A stretch of DNA of 64,000 nt, from NCBI GenBank assembly GCA_007115705.1, contig QXEO01000464.1, positions 6,067,559 through 6,131,558 on the forward strand, given 5' to 3'. The DNA comes from Dactylis glomerata. Lineage: Eukaryota > Streptophyta > Magnoliopsida > Poales > Poaceae. The notes beneath the pieces are model-generated. The model made no database searches and was not told where the DNA came from. It was given only the letters and a program-made list of their open reading frames with translations. Of the stretch, positions 11,160 to 23,501 are shown one piece after another; the first letter of the stretch is position 1, and each line of letters opens with the position of its first letter. The position numbers and the translations under genes are program-made.

Positions 11160-13320
11160 TCATGTTTTATGAATCAATCAACAGCCCATGAAGAAATATC
11201 TGCCTGTGTGCAAGCAAAATAATTTGAACCGTGCAAATTGAACGTGAAGTTGCCAGGTACATCAGAATGAATATTACCCATGTCAATCTTACCTCGCAGA
11301 AGCATTTCAAGCAAATATGGGGCATGACTTGTTCCCAGGCCATGCAATTCAAATCAGCAATGTGTTAAGCAAATGGCACAAGTAGCAGGCAGACAGTAGA
11401 CTATTGCAACACTGGTAGGCTGGTAAATGTTCAAGGATTCTCGCAAAAATAAGGTTTCCAGGCATAGATATAGGAGCACTTGATCCAGCAACATATAGCA
11501 TCCTAAAACAGTATCAAATATACTTATATAGCTAGCAGATACTACTGCACTTGCTTCTCTAAGATAGCTTTTGCTTCGACGGACCCAGCTGCTACGAAAG
11601 TAATGCAGCTCTCTCTTCTTTGATCAAAGACCACCCCTCATCCTCATGTAGCATCTCTGTTTTAAGAGAAACCGGACATTGATCAGGATAAAGATACAAT
11701 AAGTATGACAACATCTAGACAATGAAAATAATATATTACATGGCACTCAAATTTGAAAATGATTAAATCTTCCATCGATATTAGATGCTTTGATATCCTG
11801 AACAGATTTATTTTACACACTAAAACATACTACCTCCGTTTCAATGAATAAGACTTGTATTTTTCTTAAAAAGTCGAACAATGTAAAGTTTGACCAAGTT
11901 TTAGAATAAACCATTAGCATGCACAATACAAAATCAAGACCATTAGATACATCATGAAATATTATTTCATATGATATATGTATAATATTAGTTATTGATA
12001 GTTTTTTTATAAAAGTATGGTCAAAGTTTACCTAGTTTGACTTTGAAAAAAGAATTATTCATTGGAACGGAGGGTGTATGAGCTAGTCACAAAAGAGGGC
12101 AAAACTAACATCACTCAAGTACCTTACATATGTTGTTGGCTAGATTGGATTATACACTTTTTCATATATAAGTTGAAAATCTTCAATATCATATATCTAA
12201 ATCAGAAAACATGCATAATCACAACCATGACAGTGTAAATTGTAATATTCATAACTAAAATATGTGACAGACAACATACTTCAACATATACATACATGGA
12301 AAATTGATTTCATTGTACAACAACATACCAAAAACACTAACGATACACATGATCACGGTTCAATGGCTAACCCATATCCCCTAATTTCTCTTATATGTTC
12401 CGTATCCCCACTTGGTGGCACGTCCTCAATTTTTTTCTCCTACACAAGTACACATGATTAAAGTAGCAACTAAGTGATCACAGGTAAACGCCTCCATCAC
12501 GTGCACATGAGAGGCTCGTGGAATGCAAAGTAGAAAAAGTCTCGTATCTATTTCATAGGCATGATTTTTTCTAATGCCAGAACTAGCCAGTTAGAAATTT
12601 ATCAAATACATGATGTGTATATCTCAAACAAGAGATCATGCACCATCTTATTGTAAGTAACCAAACAAAAAGATATACAGACAGCAAAAATACAAATTAC
12701 ATCACATGTTCAACCAACCTAGCACATTAGCAGATCTCATGTGTTCACATTTTCAGCTCCACCATTTCCACCAGAAACGTCCCTGACTGGAAGCAAAAGA
12801 AGTAGTCCAATAAGCCATTGGAAATGCATATGTGCAAACGTCATATATTCTATATAAGATGTAACTTGAGGGAAAAAATAATCTCTTTCATGATGAGGGT
12901 AGGAGTAATTAAATGAAGCCAAATATATTGCAAGATGGAAGGAAGAATGATAATAATCAATTACCAATTAATGAAGGACATTTTATGGGCTTAAGGCAAT
13001 TTAGATGTCAGAGAAGATATAGTCATCTACAATTATTTTGGAGGAATTTGTTCCAGTTATGCTCAAGTTGAGAAAGTTCAGCGGAGAAATGAACATTACA
13101 TAGTACTATTGAGGATTTATGGTTATTGTCAAGATTAATCAAGATAAATACTTACAAGTGTGCCAATCAACTAACTATTTCAGGAGGAACAACATTGACT
13201 GAATGGACAAAACAAGATGTGAAGATCACAAATGCGCCACTCGAATAATTCTTTCACACATTAGATCAACACAAGCAATTTTTTTGTAGCATTCCTTTTT
13301 ATGTATGCACCAGGCAGAAA
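11160..13320 (-). other. Exon-like fragments on the minus strand, no gene model
   Basis: Three pieces look like exons with splice-type borders on the minus strand: about 11288-11345 (frame LHGLGTSHAPYLLEMLL, followed by GTAAG), about 12360-12450 (frame EKKIEDVPPSGDTEHIRE after a TAG acceptor, ending in a stop), and about 12722-12778 (after TTCCAG, ending in a stop). A further piece at 11570-11660 reads MLHEDEGWSLIKEE. I could not join them in one frame or assign a family. They may be remains of a host gene or of the F-box locus 3' part. The surroundings are AT-rich intergenic DNA. Confidence 0.25.
11830..12076. mobile_element. Stowaway-type MITE
   Basis: The 247 bp element starts CTACCTCCGTTTC, ends GGAACGGAGGGTG, and is flanked by TA on both sides (11828-11829, 12077-12078). 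Ends and target fit Tc1/mariner-derived Stowaway elements. Confidence 0.85.
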
Positions 13321-13447
13321 CAGCTCATATTTCTCTTATATATTTTTTAAAACAAGGCAAAGAGGCTTGTCATTTTCATTGAATAAGAAGAGGTTTAGAG
13401 AGGTCTTACAAACCAAGCTTGGCGAAAAGCCAAGAAAAAATAAAATC

Positions 13448-14605
13448 CTACCCTCGTGGCATTACATTACACAAAGCCTTTGCCCCGGCAAGGCACCACA
13501 TTCCCGGCACTTCTTTAATTTTGGAAACAAGCATCATCAAGGTGGAGTAGTGGTTATGGAAGACACACACTTTTCTTTCTTTCCAAATTTTCCATGACAC
13601 TAACATAGCAAGTGTAGCAATGGCCTTTCTTGAAGCGCCCCTTTTGTGGATACCGCCAACCCACCAATCTTTGACACTAACCATGGCTTGCCAAGCCCCA
13701 AGATCCACATCATGTAGCCCCATCCAAAGCTTTATGGAGGTACAAACTCTAATAGTGAAACGACATATGAAGAGAAGGTGGGCCGTTGACTCTTGCCCGT
13801 GGTTGCAAAGCATGCATAGGCCACAATTTGGCCAACCTCTTCGTTCAAGAAAGTTTCGCATTTGGGGGGCGCCCATGATTTCCAAACCAAGAAAGGTAAC
13901 TGGGAGAACGTGAGACCCCTAAATTGCATTAAGTACGCCGATTTTGAAGAGTAGCAACCGTTGTTGGAGAGATTAAGTGATCACATCCGGGGATTATTCT
14001 TCCAACTAAACCATGTGGACCATCTACCAAAGCTTGGATAATTGGGTTATGTGATCAACGGAGAGGCCATCATGAGTGTTGATTTGAGAGACCCAAAAAT
14101 CATTTTCAAAAGCTGTGTTCACCGTGCATCTTATCTTCCTTGAGAGGTCATAAATAAGTGGAGCTACATAATTTGGCCGCATCCCTTCAAGCTAAGACGC
14201 ATCCCAAAAAAGGGCACTCTGCCTATTGTGAATATATCCACCGGGACCTCAGGCGGTGATGAAGTAGACGACAACGCTAGTAAGCACCGCCTTAACAAGA
14301 GTGGACCATCTGGCCATGGTGACATGTTTCCCAATCCATTGGACAAGCTTGGTGTCCACTTTATCTTCAAGAGGTTGGAAGTGGATTCTTTTTAGTCTTC
14401 TCACCGACAAGGGTAGGCTAAGATAGGTCATGGGGAACATGGATCTCTTGGCCGGGAAGGCTTGAAGAATATCCTCGAGGTCAAGATCCTCGCATCTAAT
14501 CAGGGCAACTTGGCTCTTGGAGCAATTGGTGACTAGGCCGATGACCTTCCCGAATTTATCCAAAGTGGACACAAGGAAGTTGACATCATTCTTGTCGGGG
14601 CTCAA
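13448..14605 (-). pseudogene. LINE ORF2 fragment: end of RT domain and zf-RVT domain
   Basis: The ORF at 14605-14249 reads MSPDKNDVNFLVSTLDKF and YLSLPLSVRRLK, the part after the catalytic F/YADD box in plant L1-type reverse transcriptases. The ORF at 13885-13448 reads RGWPNCGLCMLC and HLLFICRF, the zinc-binding region (zf-RVT) near the protein end. The two are in different frames with stops between, so this is a decayed copy. The catalytic box itself is missing at the break. Confidence 0.85.
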
Positions 14606-14639
14606 AAAATTGTGGCGGCGGCGACGTAGAGCGAAGTGC

Positions 14640-14778
14640 GTATCATGGGAGCTCTTCCAACAATTCTCTGGAGTTTTCCTCGCTCGGTGGCTTCGCGGAG
14701 AAGGGGAGCTCTTCCAAGAATCCTATGGTCCTATGGAGACCCTCTCTCACCACTTCTCTTTGTGTTGGCCATTGACCC
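14640..14778 (+). pseudogene. Inverted 5' segment of the LINE, RT motif GDPLSP
   Basis: The plus-strand reading includes GDPLSPLLFVLAID, a conserved LINE reverse transcriptase block, and stops being LINE-like where the 15 bp target duplication begins at 14779. Confidence 0.8.
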
Positions 14779-14876
14779 CATATTTCTCTTATACCTTTAT
14801 TGTACTTCAGTAAATAATGATATTGTTCAACCCTATTTATTTGTAAATATATTTTTTCGACATGATTTGTAAATAT

Positions 14877-17827
14877 CTAGTAAACCCTTAAGCAAATAAA
14901 CGATATTACAACAAACATGTACCGTACGTAATTGGAATGAATCTTAGCAAAAGAAGTAATGCAATTAGGAGACGAGGCATTACCTGCTGTATAGAAATTT
15001 GTATAGGGATAATAAGTTTTGGGTGTGAAAAATTCTCTTCTCCCGATATACCTGAACTGCGTCGACTTAAGATGGAGCATGAAGTCATGAGAAATCGACA
15101 TCAGAAAGATCACATTTGTGTCCTCATCATACCCTGTCATCACCACCACCTTTTTCTCACACGGGAGTCGTGAAATGAACTCGTCCAGCTGAACAGTTTT
15201 CTGTAGCACCCATGAGAAAACACCATGTCCATGATTCTTCCAACGATGATTATCCACGAGGCCCGCGTCGCTCCCAGGGGAGTGACTCGGGCGAAACTCA
15301 GCGCGTGCGTCCCGACTCCCTCTTCCTTCGCTCCCCTCGCCGCCGCCAGGCGTCGCCGCCGGGCAAAGCCCGTGTGGTAGTCGGCGGCGGCGGGCCACCC
15401 TCCCTCGCGCATGCGGGGGTCTCCGGCTGGGGCTGTGCGGCGCCCTGGACGCTGTGCTGCTCGCGGCGGAGCAAGGGCGCCGGGGCGGCGGCCCCGGGCT
15501 TCTACGGCGTGGACGGCGGTCGTGGTGGCTGCGTGGGCAGCGCCCCGACCGGTGCTCAGGCGGAAGGTCTTCTGCTACGGTCTTCTGCTGTGGTCTGGCA
15601 CGTGCGGCGGCAGATCCGGAGTGGTGGCTCGGGGCCATGGTTGTGTCGGCCGACGAGGTTCCGCTGTGGTCTGGCACGTGCGGCGGCAGATCCGGGGCAT
15701 TTGGCGCTCGATCTGGCGAGGTATGGTCGCCCACACAGCGGATCTTGCTGCTGGGCGCCGGGGCAGCGGCCCCGGGCTGAGATGATGTCGCCGGCGAGGT
15801 GGGGCAGCGGGCGGCGGTGGATCCGTTGCCCATGGTGACAGATCCGGCGCGCTCGGACGCAGCCTGGCCTCGCACAGCGGTGGTGGCCGGCTTGTCGGGG
15901 ATCCCAGATCCCGGCTGGTCGGCAGGCGTCGACTTTGAGCTGCGGGTGTCCTCCTTGGGGGGATGGCGTCGTGCTGCTAGTTGCAGTTTGGCCGAATTGG
16001 TGCATCGCATGTCGGCGGCGTGCTAGTGCTTCTTGGCCGGCATGCTCCTGTCGACATGGTTGCTATGGCTGTTGGGTCTCGTTGTAGTGCAGTGCGGGAG
16101 GTTTGTCCTAGATGTCGTCGCACCGTCCTCCCGTCGGCAAGGAAGCCGGGGCGGCGGCCCCGGGCCGGTGGCTGAGATGCGGGACAGGCACTTCTGGCCT
16201 TCCCGCTGGCATGGGGCGCTTTCGCCACAGTTTGAGGTGCCGTGGCCGATGCGGCCTGTTCCGGAAGCTGGTGGTTGCCGGTCGAGCCTGCGTTGTTCAA
16301 CTGTACGTGCTCATGTGGTCTAGGTCTCTCTCGAGGTTTAGCAGGGTGATGGTGTTCCAGGCGAAAGCCTCGCACTGGCTTCTGTCTGGTGCCGACGGTG
16401 ACGGCGCCTTTGTGCGTCGTTTTCCCTCTTGGGGGCATCGTCGGGGAACCCCATTCCTCACACACCGCGTTGGTTATGGCATCTCCGGGTGAAAACCCAA
16501 ACTCCTTCGGAGTGGGCGGTGGCGGCGTATACGTCGCTATCTTCTTGAAGACACCGTCTTGGAGTACATGACTATGCGGGAGTTTTAGATGTTGTGCAGC
16601 GTTGCTTTGCCGGTGAGGGCAGAGGAAGTCGGGGCGGCGGTCCCGGACGGTGGAGGAAGCCGAGGCGGCGGCCTCGGAAAGCGTTGCAGTGCTGATCCTA
16701 CGAGGCAGGATTGTCGCCTAGCGCCGCAGGGTTGCCGAACCAGCGCCACTTGGGTGGCTGATTCGTCGCCTTGGGACCTTTTTAATTTTCTCTCTCTTTT
16801 CTGTTTGCTTTGGATGTAATTTCATCCATATGTACAGTGTTCCCTCTGCTAATCAATGAAAAGCCAGCATTTGCTGGATCTTTCAAAAAAAAAATGAGAA
16901 AACACCACCACAGTTGGAGTCCCTCGCCCATAACAGAAGGGTCGGTGGTCCTGATGACAAAACGGCTAGGCCAAGGCCATTATCCTCTCTTCTTAAAATC
17001 TGAAATCTCATGCCGACGAGATTACCAGTAACATGGGCATATTCAGCCGGCTTCTCGATCACAGCAAGGGTCTGCCTTCGGATATCAAATTCCAGGATGT
17101 TAGCTCCAGAAAGCAACCAGAAAAGTGCATTCCCAACCATGACGCTGGGCCTTGCCACATTGGAAATCTCATATGCATTCGTTGTAGAGATCATATCTCC
17201 CCACACATCAGACCTAGACTCGTAAAGGCAAGCGACTGTCTTTGCTGGGTTACAAGTACCGTCTTGCCACACCACGACAAGTTTGAATGTGCTCAAGCAA
17301 CGTTCGCCGTGCAAGTGGCGATGGTCATGGTTGTCACCGGCAGAGCACAGCACCGCGGCGCTCTGGACTTGGCTTTCGTATCTAGTACTGCCGAGGCCGA
17401 CCCCTCCTGGAAAAGCCACACGCCGCTGGCTTCCGGTGATGGGGTCCCACAGGACGGCCTCCCGGCGCGAGTGGTCGAGGAGGACGGCAAGGCCATGGCG
17501 GGAGCCAAGAAAGAAGAGGGGTCGTGAGTAACGATCGACGATGTTCTCCGGCAGCTCGAAGCGCCCGTGGGGGATGCAGTCAGGTGGGTCCAGCATGTGA
17601 GTGAATCCTGGGGGTGGGTCTCGGGCAGCACCACCTTGGAAGAAGAAGCCGAGGAGCTTCCAGTGGTGATCGCAGAAGCGGCGGAGGAATCGGGGGTCGG
17701 AGAGGATGCGGCGCCAGGGCTTGCAAGCGTGGGAGGCGCGGCGGAGGGAGGATGGCTGCGCAGGGAGACGGAGGAGTATCTCCTGGAGAAGGTCCTCGAC
17801 CTCCAGCGGGGCTGCCGGCACCGGCAA
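14877..17827 (-). pseudogene. F-box protein gene disrupted by a non-LTR insertion
   Basis: The protein begins at 17827 (MPVPAAPLEVEDLLQEILLR). Residues about 8-50 form an F-box (LLQEILLRLP ... ASHACKPWRRILSDPRFLRRF), which would bind SKP1 in an SCF ubiquitin ligase. The rest (SRPLFFLGSRHGLAVL, EAVLWDPITGSQRRV) resembles the C-terminal half of large grass F-box families; substrate unknown. At 16894 the frame enters foreign DNA. It resumes after the insertion at 15225 in the same phase (VFS then WVLQKTVQLDEF) and runs to YPYTNFYTAG near 14984, where CAG/GTAATG may be a splice donor; without splicing it stops at 14877. Apart from the insertion I see no stop or frameshift, so the break is probably young. 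A truncated F-box protein of 314 residues could still be made. Confidence 0.82.
15226..16893 (+). mobile_element. Short non-LTR retroelement with poly(A) tail, 1.67 kb
   Basis: The insertion ends in CTTTC plus ten A residues at 16885-16894 and is bracketed by a 14 bp duplication ATGAGAAAACACCA (15212-15225, 16894-16907). It is strongly GC-rich with internal repeats of the type GGGGCGGCGGCCCCGG (near 15483, 16150, 16640, 16665). It contains no reverse transcriptase; its long ORFs on both strands are composition artefacts. The 5' part (GCGTCGCTCCC near 15265) matches the start of the element at 34430, so the 5' end looks genuine and not truncated. It probably uses a LINE's machinery in trans. 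Confidence 0.82.
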
Positions 17828-17922
17828 AGAATGGCGGCGGATCCTTCTTTCACCTGCATATTGATCGATGGGTGCATCTCAGAATTACTACTGAAGAGTC
17901 AAGATCCAGATCGTGCGGAATG

Positions 17923-17972
<50 letters not shown>

Positions 17973-18394
17973 CACCCGGATCCATCACGTGTCTACTAAA
18001 TCAATCAACGAAGATCCACGCACCGGCCTGGTTCATAGGACAAGAAGAAGATCAAGATTCAAGAAATGAAATGGGGAATGGAAGGCACGACCTTGGGCTT
18101 GCAAATTGCAATGGAGGGAGGCAAGCTAACCTCGATGAACATGGAAAGACGCTGCTGCTGCGACTCGATGGATATATTAAAGCCGCTGCGTCCGCTGGTC
18201 GCCGTTGCAGACGCCGCCCGCTGGTCACTGTTCTATGTTCTGTTCGAATTCTGTCCAGACGATTTGACTTCGGCCTGAGAGGAGTTTCTTCCCTGCAGCT
18301 GTTTCCTTTTAAGTTCGAATCTAGAGTCAGTGATGACGAATTCCATTTCGTGCGTATTTATTGCCAAAAAGATGAATATCTAAATGAATTAGAT
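17828..18394. other. Region upstream of the F-box gene
   Basis: This stretch would carry the promoter and 5' leader of the minus-strand F-box gene. Apart from the GA repeat at 17924-17970 I see no clear element. ORFs through the GA run (17567-18493) are artefacts. Confidence 0.4.
17924..17970. repeat. (GA)n microsatellite
   Basis: An uninterrupted GA run of about 23 units lies roughly 100 bp upstream of the F-box start codon, a common place for GA/CT tracts in grass promoters and a likely polymorphic marker. Confidence 0.95.
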
Positions 18395-18667
18395 TGGAGA
18401 ACCAAGGTTGGGTGGTTAGGAGGGTGGTTGTACCCCCAGTTCACTAGAGTTCAAATATCAGGTTTGACACATAAAGTCGGAATATTCTTTTAGTGGGGGC
18501 GGCGTTCATGTCGATAGCGAGACGTCCGTAGTGACTTCGTCAATCTTAAGACCCAATCTGCCAGCTCAGTCTTTCGGAGGTGCTCATAGGGGTAGGGTGT
18601 GCGTGCGTGCGTTCATAGGGGTGATTGTATGTGCATGTATATGAACGTTTGCGTTTGTACTATGTTT
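18395..18667 (+). mobile_element. SINE-like element (Au-SINE type)
   Basis: The copy carries tRNA-like promoter boxes (A-like GGTTAGGAGG near 18413, B-like GAGTTCAAATA near 18447) and the end region CGGAGGTGCTCATAGGGGTA followed by GTTTGTACTATGTT. A second, more diverged copy is at 47150-47425. The end sequence is the one I recognise from the cereal Au SINE; exact borders are uncertain. Confidence 0.6.
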
Positions 18668-18679
18668 CTAAAAAAACAA

Positions 18680-19896
18680 ATAAGATTGCTAGAGGTCGTG
18701 ATGGTCGTTGGACCGTGGTATCTAAAAAAACCAGATTGTTTTGTACGTAAAAAAACCTAGATTATTTCGTACGTAAAGAAAACCGGATGGCTTCTGTCGT
18801 CCAACCCATATCCGTATGCTGCCCCCGATGCCCAGACGTATAGAAGGAGAAGTTCATATCCGGATGATTTTCCAAGACAGATGATTGCTTTATAGTCCAA
18901 TCAACACAAGCAGCGATTGCTATCAAGGGCTGATTGCCATGAAAATTAATGATGGAGATTGGAGAGCGCAATACGCCGAGCCGCGTGTCATCGCTAGCGC
19001 ACGCTGTCTTCTTCGTAGCGACGATGTCCACGACGATATGATCTAAGGATCATGCCTGCACATGGTCGACGCTGCAGAAGCTTAGCCACGACGAGGGCCA
19101 TGGCGGCTGGGACAAGCGTCGTGCACAGCTGTGGGATCGGACGTGTCGAGAAGAGATGGGGGTATACTCATCGGGTGACGGGTAGGGGGAGGGCGGTGTT
19201 GTCGATGGCCGCCTGCGAGCAGCCGAGCACTAGGCGCAGCTCGTCCCCCACGGCCCATAGCCGACGCCCCCGCGACACCGGCAAGTACACTCCCGGCAAG
19301 ACTCCTAACGCCCCTCTGCGCCGCCCATGAGAACGCTCCCGACACCAGCCTGATCGCGACGCTTACCTCGGCTCTGCCTGTAAGCACCTAGGAAGGAGCA
19401 TTCCGCTGCCTGCTCGGCTGCTGCTCGAGCGGAGATAGCGAGCCTGACCTCTGCCTTGGACCTCGCGTGATGACTGTGTGTATGAGTTGCGGCGCAACCA
19501 GCGGTTGATAACAACGGCAGGCCGACAACATTGTGGTCTTCTTTCCTGCAGCGTGGCATGAACATGCTTTTTTGCTTCCTCGCCAAGTGTAGCCTGAACC
19601 CTGAGATAAGTGCATGCAGCTTCATATAGATTTTAATAGAATTACTATGCTCGGTGGCATGGGACAATTCAGATAATCAGATTCTTATCATAACTACCAA
19701 AGATTACAAAAGATTAAATTCAGCTGACAAGGTATGTATTCCTCTAGATCACTACTATGCATACCACAACTATCTAAATTGCGTATCAATCAAAAGAATC
19801 ACATTTTTTTTTGTAATCCCATGGGCCCAAGACGTCAAAGTACTTACAAAAATGGTGGGCTGGACCTAGACACAAAAATCTACACCCTCAGTTGTA
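18680..19896. other. Intergenic stretch, nothing recognised
   Basis: ORFs at 18762-19031 (minus), 19052-19330 (plus) and 19082-19387 (minus) have no motif I can assign, and the GC-rich part at 19050-19450 gives overlapping ORFs on both strands. No transposon borders were found. Confidence 0.35.
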
Positions 19897-19901
19897 CTAG
19901 C

Positions 19902-22900
19902 TGTAACACCCGAATTTCCAGAAATTCAAAGTGCCCGTTATGTATTCCACCACAATCCCAGAATCATTGTTGTGATACACATAACGTAGTTGGTAACCAG
20001 TTCCATAGACATTACAATACGAATAGTTCAAATACAATGGTCATAGTGACCAAGTTCATATTACAACACAACATAGCAGCGGAAATAACGTCTTCGGGTC
20101 CATGCCTTCACCCTACAAGCAATGGCGACTTAGGAGATGATCTTAGTTCTGGTACTCATCTTCATAACCTTCCTCCAGATAATCTTCCCCATAGTCTGTC
20201 CAAGTTGATAGCCAGGGACACAGCCATGAGTACATTGGATGCACTCGCAAACCATTTTATAAACAAAATGATGAAGTAGATATGCAAGGTTGATATGGTG
20301 GACTAAGCACTAAGTTTATTTGCAAAAGCTAGTTTTATTTCCCAAGAAGGTTCATTAGTAGAGAAGAAGATTTAATTCTCTAAGTTCAATCTAAAGAGGA
20401 ACTTCAAGTGTTGGTCAACATCAATGTCAAGTCAAGTCATTCATTCACCAAGTTCACCATAATTTGTTATCATTCTTGACAAAAGTCAAATACAGCTTGC
20501 CAACTGTCCATGACCGCGGACGCGGCTATTCGAATAGTTTTGAAACCTCTGCAGAGGGGTACACTTTACCCACAAGATTCGATACATCTGCCGGGATAAA
20601 TCCACGGATCGTCATACACAAAGTATGCGGGGTTCAGATAATCAAACAAACTCTTTCACTTGCTCACTCTAGTATAGGATCCTTCCCTAGAGCCCGAGAT
20701 ACGGAATCCCCGTTCTGGCGCCTCTAGTTTTGCCCGCTCCGGAGTGCCGGATGAATGGAATTTTCACTCGGTTCAGAAGTACCCGCGCACGGTGCACTCC
20801 TATAAAGGATGATACAAGACCTCCCATACTAGGGTAAACAAGCTACGGACTAAGCCCCTTCCCATTTAGGGGTAATGTGGTCGTACGGTAATGGTTGGCT
20901 CACATGGTACATCACTTATTATCAATTTGCAAATACATTCCATAGTTCTTAGTCAAGATTATTTTCCTTCATAAAACCATCATGTAGGAGAAATCTCCAA
21001 TTCAAGTTGTCAAGTTCAAGTCACCAATTTCAAATAGGGTTCCCCTTATAGATGGCCTCAATTTTATTAGCGACTAAGCAACTATATAGAGTGATGATAC
21101 CACTAAGTAAGGTAGGATAAACTCAGCTTGATACTCTTGCTAAGCAAGATATCACTACACAGCTGTCATTCTAGGGTAGCAAATTTAATCATGCAATTTA
21201 CTTAAAAACAAATAGAATGCAATAGGACAACTAGGCATGTGGAGTATGATTCAAAAGATGGCTTGCCTTGGTTGGCAAAGTGTCCTGGGTAGTCTTCTTC
21301 TTCTTGATAGAATCCCCCCTCAATATCCTCCTCAACAACACTAGCGTCTAATAACGAATAAACACAATGCACACAATCACTAAACAATACTAACAACATT
21401 CCAAACACACATACTTGTTTTCAAACAATAAAGTTTATGTTGGATTTTATTGAGTTGGTTTGCAAGTCTTCTTCCAAGTTTTCATTAAGTGTGCAAGCTA
21501 GATTTTTCTACCAAGTGCTAAGTGTTGATCACTTTCTTAACATTGGTATGAGACTAGGGGTATGAGGGCTAGTTCAAGTGGAGAGGGATTAATTAAGTAA
21601 ATTGGTAATGAGGGAAATATCAAACTAGGTGTATATGGGGATCTATCATTTTATGCTACAAACTAAGCTTGGATTAGAAGTTAATTGAGGGTACTAACAA
21701 GGTTTAGTTGAAGGAGAATGAACTAACAGTGTATAAGTTGAATAGTGAGGGCCTAAGCCAAGTTTAAATTTTTTTAGAAGGTTGAGACAAATTTTCTAAA
21801 ATTTTCCTAAGATAAGTAGGGCTACGGTTAAAGTATTCTTAGTGAATTTGATAACTAACTCAACTTGAATCATAACCAAAACCAGTGGCTAGATTATTTC
21901 CTCAGCTATCCAACGAGTATTTATTTGCGAAAAACGGACTTGTAAAACTATGGGAAATTTCATTTGAAATTCATCTCTGAAACGAAATTGAAACGGGCGG
22001 GAAAAATTAAAATCTTAACGGACCGAAACTTAACGAGGCTGGGCCTCACTTCGGATTGTTCCGAACGGGCCAAGGAATCCGTCAGCCTGGCCCAAGGGCA
22101 CGTCCTAGGCGCAAAAAAAAAAATTCTGACCGGCGGGACCCATCGGTCAGCGCACTAAAAAGCGAATCGGTACGGGGCTTTTCTGGCCGTCCGATTAGCC
22201 ACGATTCGGCGGCCAGGGCGCGTCGTCTCACCGGGGAAGGATCGTGGGGAGAGAGGAAGAGCTGGGAGGTGGCGGCGCTGGGATGGCTCACCGGAGAGGG
22301 GCGGGTCGACGGCGGGGTGCACCGGCGGTGGAGGAGGGTCTTCTCGGCCACCTCCTACAAGCGGTGCGTCCGGGGAGGCTCTGGTTCGCCGGAGCCAGAG
22401 GCGCCCGTGGCGATGGGCTGCGGGAGCGGCTCCGCCGGCGAGCTCGAACGGTGGAGAGGGAGACGCGGGGATGTTGTCTGGGAGGCTTCTACCAGTGGTG
22501 TGAGCTCCATGGCGAGCCCCTCGGGGTTTAAATAGGCCAGGAGGCTGGGGGCGGGGGTGACCCGATGGTGGCCGGTGCAGGCATCTGGCGGCGTGCAATG
22601 GGTCAATGCCGGGCGCGGCGGCCGGGGGAACGTGCTGGCGTGCGCGGCTTAGCACCGTTGACAGGTCATGCGCGTGCTGGCGTGCTGGGCAGGGCCGGGG
22701 TGAGGCAGAGAGATGTGGGGGGGGGGTCCGGTACCTTCTTCCTCTTTCTTCCATGCCTCACGGCCAGGGTCCGGGCTGGAGCAGTGGGGGTTCGACAGCG
22801 GAGAGGCTAGGAGACGTCGTCGGGTACGGCTACAGGTACGGCGACGTACGGCGGCGGCGTCAGCCACAGTAGGTTTAGGTTTTTCTGAAATCGGTTTCAC

Positions 22901-23501
22901 AGGTGTTCGACGAAATGCCTGAACCAACTCAAAATTCAAATTTTTGAAATCTGCCACCGTGGGTTGTCAAGGTATTCCACAAGGACTCCAAAACTATTTT
23001 TGTTCTGAAGAAAGAAAAGGTTTTGCAAAAATTTGAATTCGAAATTTGGGTTGGTCACTGATTCAGATTCTGATTTTAGCAGATGTTTTAGTGGGGTTAT
23101 GATCTAAATTTTGGTTTGAGAATTCTTGGTTGAGTAAGTAGATAGTTTGGTCTTGCTAACCCAACTGATCCAACCTTCAGTTGAGTTGGGGATTTCTTAA
23201 TCTAGAAGTCCAAAGTAGGGTAGTGGTTAACTTTTTCTAGATCATCTTTTCTTCTCACTTCTTTGTTTCTTTTGCTTCTGGTTTCTTTAGTCCTTGCTTT
23301 TCATCTCTAATAAGTATGCTAGTTAAGACTTTCTCATCTCAACCACACACAACAACAAATCATACACATGAAATCATAAAGCACCATGTATTTGAAATAC
23401 TATGCATGCATACGATAAGAGATAAATTTTTTTTTTATCTTGGCTCAAAATTTGGCACTTGACTTAATAAGAGATAGATTACAAATTTTTGAGTTGTTAC
23501 A
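19902..23501 (-). mobile_element. Solo LTR, 3.6 kb
   Basis: The segment starts TGTAACACCCGAAT, ends GAGTTGTTACA and is flanked by the 5 bp duplication CTAGC (19897-19901, 23502-23506). No second copy of either end and no gag or pol ORF occur inside, so it is best read as one long LTR left after recombination between two LTRs. On the minus strand CCTATTTAAACC (22527-22538) looks like the LTR promoter TATA box, with a GC-rich transcribed part beyond it. ORFs at 22056-22957 come from this GC-rich block. Confidence 0.7.

Larger units (their letters stand above)
13341..14778 (-). mobile_element. 5'-truncated LINE with inverted 5' segment
   Basis: A 15 bp duplication CATATTTCTCTTATA (13326-13340 and 14779-14793) brackets the insertion. 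The low-coordinate end is the A-rich 3' tail of a minus-strand LINE (TTTTTTAAAAC followed by GGCAAAGAGGC). From there to about 14605 the minus strand encodes the C-terminal part of a LINE ORF2. From about 14640 to 14778 the plus strand encodes the RT motif GDPLSPLLFVLAID, which in the protein lies upstream of the minus-strand part. The 5' segment is therefore inverted relative to the rest, the structure left by twin priming during target-primed reverse transcription. Confidence 0.88.

Noticed and set aside
15212..16492. Long plus and minus ORFs (up to 377 codons) in GC-rich DNA
   Set aside because: They lie inside the non-LTR insertion, overlap on both strands, are rich in Arg, Pro, Gly and Ala and have no motif; only the part below 15225 belongs to the F-box gene.
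17567..18493. 308-codon plus-strand ORF across the GA repeat
   Set aside because: It is antisense to the F-box exon and continues through a microsatellite; no motif is seen.
22056..22957. Several ORFs of 80-199 codons on both strands
   Set aside because: They lie in the GC-rich transcribed part of the solo LTR; Pro/Arg/Gly-rich shadows only.
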